A stretch of 19,576 bases of DNA, from contig OMQS01000081.1 of the NCBI GenBank assembly GCA_900313295.1, positions 1 to 19,576 of the forward strand, in the 5' to 3' direction. The DNA comes from an uncultured Eubacteriales bacterium. GTDB taxonomy: Bacteria; Bacillota; Clostridia; Oscillospirales; Oscillospiraceae. Made by a program: the position numbers and the translations under genes. This document shows positions 14,378-19,576 of the stretch, one piece after another. Numbering within the stretch: position 1 is the first letter of the stretch; each line of letters opens with the position of its first letter. A model generated the notes under the pieces. That model did not search any database and was not told the DNA's origin. It was given only the letters and a program-made list of their open reading frames with translations.

Positions 14378-14399
14378 ACCATTCAAATCAAAAAGATAT

Positions 14400-15131
14400 T
14401 TACTCCAAAAACAGGGCGGCAGGACGGTTGACCACCATCATATTATAGTATTTCAGCAGATGATAATCGTCCTTATCCAGCTTGATGGAGTTGAGCAGGC
14501 GGTCGTTTTCCTCCAGCGGCTCCTTGGAGATGAGGGTCTTGAGGGCGATGGGCGCAAAGAAGGGGCTGCTGCCGATGCCTGAGAGAAGACCGACGGCCGG
14601 CGTGCGGGTCTGCATGGGGTTGAGCATACAGATATACATTTTTTCGGCATCGTTGATCTGATTGTTGAGCACCATGTGGGTGATGGTGTCGAAAGCCTTC
14701 ATCTCGCCGGTGAAAAGGTGCTGGCAGCGGTCGGGCTTGGCAAAATCCTCCAACCCCATATACAGCATCACATCTACGCTCTCGCCCGCCGTGGAAGGGG
14801 AGAAGCAGAGCAAGGAACGGACGATCTGGCGGATGCGGCCATCAAAATAGTACATATAGGCGCGGGGCTGATTGAAATAGAAATTCTTGGGCAGCACAGG
14901 CTCGGCATGAAGATCCGGCGGCTGATAGTCCAGAAAACACTTCAAATCAATATCCAGCTTCTGGGAGACGTCGTACAGCGTGTCGATGTCGATGGTGATG
15001 GTACCGTTTTCGTATTTGGAAACCGTGGCTTTGCTTTTGCCGATCATGGCAGAGAACTGCTCGATGGTGTAACCGCGGCTTTTTCTGTATTTTTTTATGC
15101 GCTGACCGACATGGCAGCAAAAGGAACTCAT
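14400..15131 (-). CDS. XRE-family helix-turn-helix regulator with uncharacterised C-terminal domain
   Basis: The 243-residue protein has an N-terminal HTH (about residues 8-65: VGQRIKKYRKSRGYTIEQFS, then KSKATVSKYENG, then DTLYDVSQKLD). A C-terminal region of about 170 residues follows (with PRAYMYYFDGR, a GLLSGIGSSPF segment, and conserved-looking aromatic positions) that I do not recognise as a named ligand domain. No membrane segment is seen. ATG at 15131 is chosen with GGAGG 8 bases upstream (15140-15144 on the plus strand); the GTG at 15140 overlaps that site. A consensus promoter and a three-half-site operator lie just upstream, suggesting autoregulation. It is divergent from the 2-oxoacid oxidoreductase operon and convergent with sigE. 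Targets are unknown; pfk-fba is a candidate. Confidence 0.88.
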   Translation of the reverse strand: MSSFCCHVGQRIKKYRKSRGYTIEQFSAMIGKSKATVSKYENGTITIDIDTLYDVSQKLDIDLKCFLDYQPPDLHAEPVLPKNFYFNQPRAYMYYFDGRIRQIVRSLLCFSPSTAGESVDVMLYMGLEDFAKPDRCQHLFTGEMKAFDTITHMVLNNQINDAEKMYICMLNPMQTRTPAVGLLSGIGSSPFFAPIALKTLISKEPLEENDRLLNSIKLDKDDYHLLKYYNMMVVNRPAALFLE

Positions 15132-15155
15132 GGCGCTCACCTCCTGATTGACTTA

Positions 15156-15184
15156 ATTATAACAATCTTTACCAGAGAAGTCAA
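15156..15184 (-). promoter_or_regulatory. Sigma-A-type promoter of the XRE-family gene
   Basis: Minus-strand TTGACT (15179-15184), 17 bp, TATAAT (15156-15161). The leader is short, with AGGAGG before the ATG at 15131. Confidence 0.85.
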
Positions 15185-15190
15185 CAAAAA

Positions 15191-15215
15191 GTTTCACAAA
15201 GTGAAACTGTGAAAC
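15191..15215. promoter_or_regulatory. Operator: inverted repeat plus a third half-site
   Basis: GTTTCAC (15191-15197), AAA, GTGAAAC (15201-15207), T, GTGAAAC (15209-15215). This is a perfect 7-bp dyad plus a directly repeated half-site, placed 6 bp upstream of the XRE gene's -35 box and over 100 bp upstream of the oxidoreductase promoter. It is probably the binding site of the adjacent regulator (inference). The surrounding 15132-15410 intergenic stretch otherwise holds the two divergent promoters and AT-rich sequence. Confidence 0.7.
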
Positions 15216-15324
15216 GAAAGACTTTCTGTAAAATAAACGAGCGATAAAGTTGCACAAAAATTTTTTCTCTTTTTAAGTAAAAGGATGAAATCGAATTTTT
15301 CGCCCTTTACAGCGTTGCAATCCG

Positions 15325-15353
15325 TTGACTGCTGTGCATTTTTTCGCTATAAT
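15325..15353 (+). promoter_or_regulatory. Sigma-A-type promoter of the 2-oxoacid:ferredoxin oxidoreductase operon
   Basis: TTGACT (15325-15330), 17 bp, TATAAT (15348-15353). Transcription from about 15360 excludes the upstream in-frame starts (15285, 15354) for the ferredoxin gene. A leader hairpin of about nine pairs with one mismatch (15361-15387) is possible. Confidence 0.85.
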
Positions 15354-15410
15354 ATGTGTATCGGGTGGACGTGTTTTTTCCGCCGGAAAACAGTAAAGGA
15401 AGTGAGTCAA

Positions 15411-15632
15411 GTGGCAAAGAAAGGAAAACTGGTTTTCAGGGCAGACCGCTGCAAGGGCTGCGAACTGTGTGTGAACGCATGTCCTATGAAGATCCTGAAG
15501 CTTGATGATGTGGCCGTGAACAGAAAGGGGTATCATCCCATCAGCGTAACGGATCCGGACAAATGCATTGCTTGCGCCAGCTGCGCATTGATGTGCCCGG
15601 ACGGCATCATCAATGTCTATGTTGAGGAATAA
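15411..15632 (+). CDS. 2-oxoacid:ferredoxin oxidoreductase, ferredoxin-like (delta) subunit
   Basis: This 73-residue 2[4Fe-4S] protein carries electrons from the thiamine pyrophosphate subunit to ferredoxin. It has two complete clusters: C14, C17, C20, C24 followed by P, and C52, C55, C58, C62 followed by P. GTG at 15411 is the chosen start, with AAGGA (15396-15400) and GTGAG upstream; the open frame back to 15285 begins before the promoter's transcript start. The following alpha subunit begins 20 bases later. In the delta-alpha-beta-gamma order it is typical of VOR/KOR-type enzymes (branched-chain 2-oxoacid or 2-oxoglutarate) rather than single-chain pyruvate:ferredoxin oxidoreductase. Confidence 0.93.
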   Translation: MAKKGKLVFRADRCKGCELCVNACPMKILKLDDVAVNRKGYHPISVTDPDKCIACASCALMCPDGIINVYVEE

Positions 15633-15651
15633 GTAGGAGGGTAACAAAGAA

Positions 15652-16731
15652 ATGGCAGAAAAGAAATTAATGAAGGGTAACGAAGCCTTCGCTGCCGCCG
15701 CCATCAACGCCGGCTGCAGATACTATTTCGGTTACCCCATCACCCCGCAGAGCGAGGTTCCCGAGTATATGTCCAGAGAGCTGAAGAAGGCCGGCGGCGC
15801 ATTCATTCAGGCCGAGTCTGAGCTGGGCGCCATCAACATGGCTTACGGCGCATCCGCTGCCGGCGGTCGTGTGCTTATCACTTCTTCTTCTCCCGGTATC
15901 GCGCTGATGCAGGAGTCCATCGGTCTGCTCTGCTCCGTGGAGCTGCCCGTGGTCATCATCAACGTCATGCGCGGCGGCCCCGGCATCGGTTCCATCCAGC
16001 CCGGTCAGGCCGACTATAACCAGGTCACCCGCGGCGGCTCCAACGGCGACTATCACACCATCGTTCTGGCTCCCAACTCCATTCAGGAAGCCATTGACAT
16101 GATCGGCAAGGCCTTCGATCTGGCAGACGAGTACAGAAACCCTGTCATCATCGCTGCCGACGGTATGCTGGGTCAGATGATGGAGCCCGTGATCATGCCC
16201 GAGCCCAAGGCTGCCCTCACTGAGGACGAGATCCCTGTGGCTAAGCCCTATGCGCTGACCGGCCATAAGAATAAGAGAGACCGTCATGCCATCAACTCCG
16301 TGTGGCTCAAGCAGGAGCTGCTGGAGAACTACATCAATGAATACTGGCCCAAGTACGAAAAGGCCGAGCGCGAGCTGCAGGATTGGGAGTCCCGTGATCT
16401 TGCCGGCGCCGAGGTCGTGTTTGTGGCCTATGGTTCCACCTCTCGTATCGCTATGGAGGCCATGGAGATGCTGGCTCAGGAGGGCATCAAGGTCGGTCTG
16501 ATCCGTCCCAAGACCCTGTGGCCGTTCCCCGTGAATGCCTTTAAGGAGATCGACTTCAACACCACCAAGCACATCATCTCTGTGGAGCTGTCCCAGGGTC
16601 AGATGATTTACGATGTGAAGCTGGCTGTGGAGTGCAAGCTGCCCGTCAGCCTCATCAACCGCGTCGGTGGTATGCTGCTGGATCCCCAGGAGATCGTTGA
16701 CCGGACCAAGAAGATTATGGAGGTGAAGTAA
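15652..16731 (+). CDS. vorB: 2-oxoacid:ferredoxin oxidoreductase alpha subunit (VorB-type)
   Basis: The 359-residue alpha subunit binds the 2-oxoacid and CoA and cooperates with the TPP subunit downstream in oxidative decarboxylation to acyl-CoA with ferredoxin reduction. FGYPITPQSEVPEYMS (about 25-40) is the diagnostic N-terminal motif; ESELGAINMAYGASAAGGR and TSSSPGIALMQE follow, as in the pyrimidine-binding domain, and the C-terminal domain II (about 257-350) contains LIRPKTLWPFP. Current databases often name such proteins VorB (3-methyl-2-oxobutanoate dehydrogenase), but the real substrate could be 2-oxoglutarate or another 2-oxoacid. GGAGG (15636-15640) precedes the ATG. Codon use is strongly biased, suggesting high expression. 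The beta subunit starts after one spacer base. Confidence 0.93.
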   Translation: MAEKKLMKGNEAFAAAAINAGCRYYFGYPITPQSEVPEYMSRELKKAGGAFIQAESELGAINMAYGASAAGGRVLITSSSPGIALMQESIGLLCSVELPVVIINVMRGGPGIGSIQPGQADYNQVTRGGSNGDYHTIVLAPNSIQEAIDMIGKAFDLADEYRNPVIIAADGMLGQMMEPVIMPEPKAALTEDEIPVAKPYALTGHKNKRDRHAINSVWLKQELLENYINEYWPKYEKAERELQDWESRDLAGAEVVFVAYGSTSRIAMEAMEMLAQEGIKVGLIRPKTLWPFPVNAFKEIDFNTTKHIISVELSQGQMIYDVKLAVECKLPVSLINRVGGMLLDPQEIVDRTKKIMEVK

Positions 16732-16732
16732 G

Positions 16733-17488
16733 TTGAAGCCCGTATTTGAATATACTAAAGGTATGCGCGAGACCGAGCTGCACTACTGCCCGGGCTGCAC
16801 GCACGGTATTGCCCATCGTCTGATCATGGAAGTGCTGGAGGAGCGGGGTGATCTGGGTAACTGCATCGCTGTTTCTCCCGTTGGCTGCTCCATCGTGGCG
16901 CACCAGTACATGAACGTTGATATGATCGAGTCCCCCCATGGCCGCGCCCCCGCTGTTGCCTCCGGCATCAAGCGCGTGCACCCCAATTCTCCGGTGTTCA
17001 CCTATCAGGGCGACGGCGACCTGGCCTCCATCGGCACCAACGAGATCATTCACGCCGCCGAGCGCGGTGAGAAGTTCTGCACCTTCTTCATCAACAATGC
17101 CATTTACGGCATGACCGGCGGCCAGATGGCGCCCACCACCTTGATCGGCCAGAAGGCCACCACCTGCGTGGAAGGCCGTACTGTGGAGCAGGCCGGTATG
17201 CCCATGCGTATGTGCGAGCTGATCTCCGTGCAGGATCGCGCCGTGTATGTGGAGCGCGTTTCTCTGGATTCTCCCGCCAATGTGCGCAAGGCCAAGTCCG
17301 CCATCCGCCGCGCCTTCAAGGTGCAGGATCTGAAGCTGGGCTTTGCATTTGTTGAATTCCTGTCCATCTGCCCCACCAACTGGGGCCTGTCCGCTCCTAA
17401 GTCCATGGAGTGGCTGCGGGAGAACATGATGCCTTACTATCCTGTGAAGCAGTTCAAGTGCCCCGAGGAAGTCAAGGAGGTAAAGTAA
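16733..17488 (+). CDS. 2-oxoacid:ferredoxin oxidoreductase beta subunit (TPP-binding)
   Basis: The 251-residue subunit binds thiamine pyrophosphate and probably a [4Fe-4S] cluster. HYCPGCTHG (17-25) gives two cluster cysteines, C19 and C22. GDGDL (93-97) with N121/N122 forms the metal-TPP motif, and YGMTGGQ (125-131) is the usual substrate-side signature. The late ICPTNWG motif contains another conserved Cys. TTG at 16733 starts one base after the alpha-subunit stop (TAA 16729-16731), with GGAGGTGA (16719-16726) inside the end of the alpha gene, so translation is tightly coupled. The gamma subunit follows with no gap. Confidence 0.94.
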   Translation: MKPVFEYTKGMRETELHYCPGCTHGIAHRLIMEVLEERGDLGNCIAVSPVGCSIVAHQYMNVDMIESPHGRAPAVASGIKRVHPNSPVFTYQGDGDLASIGTNEIIHAAERGEKFCTFFINNAIYGMTGGQMAPTTLIGQKATTCVEGRTVEQAGMPMRMCELISVQDRAVYVERVSLDSPANVRKAKSAIRRAFKVQDLKLGFAFVEFLSICPTNWGLSAPKSMEWLRENMMPYYPVKQFKCPEEVKEVK

Positions 17489-18022
17489 ATGGCTACTAAA
17501 AAAGTTTTTGTGGCCGGCTTCGGCGGCCAGGGTGTGCTTTTGATCGGCCAGATGCTGGCCTATGCTGCAATGTACGAGGGCAAAGAGGCCACTTGGATGC
17601 CTTCCTACGGCCCCGAGATGCGCGGCGGTACGGCTAACTGCACCGTCTGCATTTCCGACAAGCCCATCGCGTCTCCGCTGGTCACCAGCTGCGACGTGCT
17701 GGTGGCTATGAACGGCCCGTCTCTGGACAAGTTTGAGGATATGTTGGTTCCCGGCGGTCATCTGTTCGTGAACGCTTCAGTCATCAACTATAAGGCTCGC
17801 CGCACCGATGTGAACGTTCACTATGTGGACTGCACCCACATCGCCGAGCAGGAAGTCGGCAACGGCAAGACCGCCAATATGGTCATGCTGGGCGCCATCA
17901 TCCGCGCTTCCGGCGTGGTGAGCCTGGACATCATGGACAAGGTTCTGGCCAAGACCATGACCGGCAAGAAGGCTGCTCTCATCCCCGCCAACAAGACGGC
18001 TCTGTCTGCCTGGAAAGAGTAA
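17489..18022 (+). CDS. 2-oxoacid:ferredoxin oxidoreductase gamma subunit
   Basis: The 177-residue gamma subunit has the family's N-terminal GFGGQGVLLIGQ (10-21) and SYGPEMRGGTANC (39-51). It completes the four-subunit enzyme with the three preceding genes. The ATG directly follows the beta-subunit stop, with AAGGAGG (17474-17480) 8 bases upstream. The length is normal for the separate gamma subunit. No terminator follows; a P-loop ATPase gene begins 15 bases after the stop, so the transcript probably continues into it. Confidence 0.94.
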   Translation: MATKKVFVAGFGGQGVLLIGQMLAYAAMYEGKEATWMPSYGPEMRGGTANCTVCISDKPIASPLVTSCDVLVAMNGPSLDKFEDMLVPGGHLFVNASVINYKARRTDVNVHYVDCTHIAEQEVGNGKTANMVMLGAIIRASGVVSLDIMDKVLAKTMTGKKAALIPANKTALSAWKE

Positions 18023-18037
18023 GAAGGAAGAATCATC

Positions 18038-18733
18038 TTGAAACGAATTACGCTTATTGTGGGTCATTATGGCAGCGGCAAAACAGAGTTTTCCGTGAAC
18101 CATGTTATCAATCTGAAAAAGCAGTTTGACAAAGTAGCCATTCTGGATATGGACATTGCCAACCCTTACTTCCGCAGCAGGGAGCGGCAGGAGTTCCTGG
18201 AAGATATGGACATCGCCGTCCACTTCAACTCCTTTGGCTACGACATCACCGAGGATCTGCCGGCCATTTCCGCCTGCATGAAGGCTCCTCTGGAGAACAA
18301 GGACTACATGGTGGTGGCCGATGTGGGCGGCGACAATGCCGGCGCACGGGTGCTGAACCAGTTCAAAAAGTACTTTGTGGACGAATCAGACTGCGAAATG
18401 CTCATTGTGGTCAACGCCAACCGGCCGGAAACGGACACGGTGGAGGGCGCTTTGTACCACATCCAAACCATTCAGGCCGAAACGGGCTTAAAGGTGAAGG
18501 GGCTTATCAATAACACGCACCTGCTGCGTGAGACCAAGGTGGAGGAGATCCTCAAGGGCTACAGGCTATGCAAAGAACTCTCCGACCGGCTTGGCATTCC
18601 CATCACCTACAACACCTGTGTAGAAAAACTGGTGCCGGAGCTGGAAAAGGCGAAGGCAGAGCAAGGACTTGACGACATGGTGATCTACCCCATCAAGCTC
18701 TACATGCGCCCCACATGGCTGGATAGAAAGTAA
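18038..18733 (+). CDS. P-loop ATPase of unknown role, last gene of the 2-oxoacid oxidoreductase operon
   Basis: The 231-residue protein has Walker A GHYGSGKT (9-16), an ILDMDIANPYFRSRE segment (35-49) reminiscent of the DxDxxNP region of MinD/Mrp-type ATPases, a Walker-B-like VVADVGGDNAG (92-102), VVNANRP (124-130), and GLINNTHL (155-162) in the position of the base-contacting loop. I do not recognise a named function. TTG at 18038 has AAGGAAG (18024-18030) 7 bases upstream; the gene is 15 bases from the gamma subunit and is closed by a strong terminator, so it is expressed with the enzyme. Possible roles are enzyme maturation, cofactor or iron-sulfur delivery, or energy sensing; none is shown by the sequence. 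Confidence 0.85.
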   Translation: MKRITLIVGHYGSGKTEFSVNHVINLKKQFDKVAILDMDIANPYFRSRERQEFLEDMDIAVHFNSFGYDITEDLPAISACMKAPLENKDYMVVADVGGDNAGARVLNQFKKYFVDESDCEMLIVVNANRPETDTVEGALYHIQTIQAETGLKVKGLINNTHLLRETKVEEILKGYRLCKELSDRLGIPITYNTCVEKLVPELEKAKAEQGLDDMVIYPIKLYMRPTWLDRK

Positions 18734-18744
18734 ACGGATTCGTG

Positions 18745-18777
18745 AGAGCCTCTGCCGCTTTGGCAGAGGCTCTTTTT
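18745..18777 (+). terminator. Intrinsic terminator after the oxidoreductase operon
   Basis: A perfect 12-bp stem AGAGCCTCTGCC / GGCAGAGGCTCT with loop GCTTT is followed by four T. Confidence 0.92.
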
Positions 18778-18779
18778 CG

Positions 18780-18808
18780 TTGACAAACCGATCCTATGGG
18801 CATATCAT
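18780..18808 (+). promoter_or_regulatory. Sigma-A-type promoter of the small membrane-protein gene
   Basis: TTGACA (18780-18785), 17 bp, TATCAT (18803-18808), beginning three bases after the T tract of the preceding terminator. Confidence 0.8.
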
Positions 18809-18837
18809 AAGATCATCAATCGAATGGAGAGGGAAGT

Positions 18838-19110
18838 ATGAGTGAAGCTGTGCAGGCCGCTCTGCCGTGGATCGTTTGCGGCATTGCAGCGGCTATTCTG
18901 ATCCCCGCGATCATCGACATTTTCCGCAGGAAAACACGCAAAAAGGCCGAAGACGAGGGCAAAGAGCAGAACACCTGGCTGGTGGAAGGCGTAGGCATCG
19001 GCATGCTGGCCGGCTACTGGCTTGGCAGAGCACAGGGCAACGCCGTGCTTGGCTTGGCGCTGGGCGTACTGGCGGGGATGTTTTTGGGCAGCAAGATCAA
19101 AAAGAAATAA
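18838..19110 (+). CDS. Small glycine-zipper membrane protein of unknown function
   Basis: The 90-residue protein has a hydrophobic segment at about 8-27 and a basic/charged stretch at 30-44 (RRKTRKKAEDEGKEQ). A glycine-rich region follows at 51-84 (GVGIGMLAGYWLG, then GLALGVLAGMFLG), which resembles a glycine zipper or two short membrane helices, and a KIKKK tail ends the protein. By the positive-inside rule both charged segments should face the cytoplasm. No catalytic motif is present and I do not recognise a named family. The ATG is preceded by GGAGAGGGAAG (18826-18836). It stands alone with its own consensus promoter and a hairpin after it, which supports it being a real gene. Confidence 0.75.
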   Translation: MSEAVQAALPWIVCGIAAAILIPAIIDIFRRKTRKKAEDEGKEQNTWLVEGVGIGMLAGYWLGRAQGNAVLGLALGVLAGMFLGSKIKKK

Positions 19111-19116
19111 TTTTTA

Positions 19117-19150
19117 CAGGGACTCCAATGGCTCGGAGCCCCTGTTTCTT
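19117..19150 (+). terminator. Terminator-like hairpin after the small membrane-protein gene
   Basis: A 10-position stem CAGGGACTCC / GGAGCCCCTG with one A-C mismatch is followed by TTTCTTTT. It lies between converging genes; the T-rich side favours the plus strand, and its use by the minus-strand gene is uncertain. Confidence 0.65.
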
Positions 19151-19576
19151 TTATTTATCAAAAGCGGGGTTGGTGAAATACACGTTCTTCTGATCCATTT
19201 TTTCTTTGGCAAGGCGCAGCCCCTCACCGAAGCGCTGGAAATGAACGACCTCTCTGGCGCGCAGGAATTTGATTACGTCATTGACATCGGGATCGTCAGA
19301 CAGCCGCAGAATGTTGTCATAGGTAACGCGGGCTTTCTGCTCTGCTGCCAGATCCTCCGTGAGATCGGCGATGACGTCGCCCTTTACGGCCATGGAGGCC
19401 GCGTTCCACGGAAATCCGGAGGCGGCCGTGGGGTAAACGCCGGTGGTGTGGTCTACGAAGTACGCATCAAAGCCGGCGGTCTTGATGTCCTTTTCCGAAA
19501 GGTTTCGGGTGAGTTGGTGGACAATGGCGCCGATCATCTCCAAATGACCCAGTTCCTCAGTGCCGATGTCAGTCAG
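19151..19576 (-). CDS. cotJC: CotJC-type manganese catalase family protein (N-terminus outside window)
   Basis: The frame is open from the right edge to a TAA at 19151-19153, giving 141 residues. It begins LTDIGTEELGHLEMIGAIV, the metal-binding EExxHLE region of the manganese catalase ferritin-like fold, continues with FPWNAASMAVKGD and LTEDLAAEQKARVTYDNI, and has the second metal-binding element REVVHFQRFGEGL. By comparison with CotJC (about 190 residues) some 55-60 N-terminal residues are missing off the edge. In Bacillus CotJC is a spore coat component; related clostridial proteins are annotated as manganese catalases that remove hydrogen peroxide. The internal TTG (19543) and ATG codons near 19535 are not the start. 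Upstream cotJA/cotJB could lie just beyond the window. Confidence 0.9.
   Translation of the reverse strand: MTDIGTEELGHLEMIGAIVHQLTRNLSEKDIKTAGFDAYFVDHTTGVYPTAASGFPWNAASMAVKGDVIADLTEDLAAEQKARVTYDNILRLSDDPDVNDVIKFLRAREVVHFQRFGEGLRLAKEKMDQKNVYFTNPAFDK

Noticed and set aside
15132..15140. GTG at 15140 as the XRE-family gene start
   Set aside because: It overlaps the GGAGG used by the ATG at 15131.
15249..15258. GTTGCACAAA as a further operator half-site near the oxidoreductase promoter
   Set aside because: One mismatch in the half-site, no partner half, and AT-rich surroundings make it weak.
15285..15410. Longer ferredoxin subunit starting at 15285 or 15354
   Set aside because: Both starts lie at or before the expected transcript start of the promoter at 15325-15353 and lack a ribosome-binding site; the extra residues do not resemble the family.
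16715..17761. Long minus-strand open frame across the oxidoreductase beta and gamma genes (similar ones lie at 6689-7753, 11679-12656 and 15667-16572)
   Set aside because: All are antisense to clearly recognised, codon-biased genes and show low-complexity His/Gly-rich translations with no family resemblance.
1..19576. Mobile elements, CRISPR arrays, tRNA or rRNA genes, a novel defence system
   Set aside because: No transposase, integrase, terminal inverted repeats, regularly spaced repeats, tRNA cloverleaf or rRNA sequence was recognised; the window reads as core chromosomal genes.

Overview
This window looks like chromosomal DNA from an anaerobic, endospore-forming member of the Clostridia, probably Oscillospiraceae-like and rather G+C-rich by eye. 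The sporulation genes spoIVA, spoIIGA-sigE, a SigH-like sigma factor and a CotJC-type manganese catalase support spore formation. Ferredoxin-linked 2-oxoacid oxidation and a PPi-type phosphofructokinase support fermentative anaerobic metabolism. The taxonomic placement is inference from gene content. I saw no IS element, phage gene, CRISPR array, tRNA or rRNA.

Layout. A truncated F420-hydrogenase-beta-like iron-sulfur protein (minus, left edge) diverges from a ruvC-ruvA-ruvB-glmM run (Holliday junction processing, then cell-wall precursor synthesis). Next come a SigH-like sigma factor whose consensus promoter lies almost on its start codon, a small zinc-ribbon protein and a terminator. A DUF1858 redox protein then leads, through a terminator-like hairpin, into trmK-nif3-yebC. 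The sporulation coat ATPase gene spoIVA stands alone behind a candidate SigE promoter. coaX (pantothenate kinase III) follows and converges on a minus-strand pfk, which diverges from fba, so two successive glycolytic steps share one control region. Then come spoIIGA-sigE (overlapping), converging on an XRE-family regulator. That regulator diverges from a four-gene 2-oxoacid:ferredoxin oxidoreductase operon (ferredoxin, alpha, beta, gamma) ending with a P-loop ATPase of unknown role. A small glycine-zipper membrane protein and the 3' part of a cotJC-like gene close the window.

Most units are cleanly delimited by sigma-A-type promoters (TTGnnn, 16-18 bp, TAnnnT) and strong hairpin/T-tract terminators. 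The most interesting regulatory signal is a three-half-site operator (GTTTCAC / GTGAAAC) beside the XRE gene. Its 11-base core recurs exactly over the pfk promoter in the pfk-fba intergenic region, which suggests this uncharacterised regulator may control glycolysis as well as itself. The most interesting gene of unknown role is the P-loop ATPase attached to the oxidoreductase operon.
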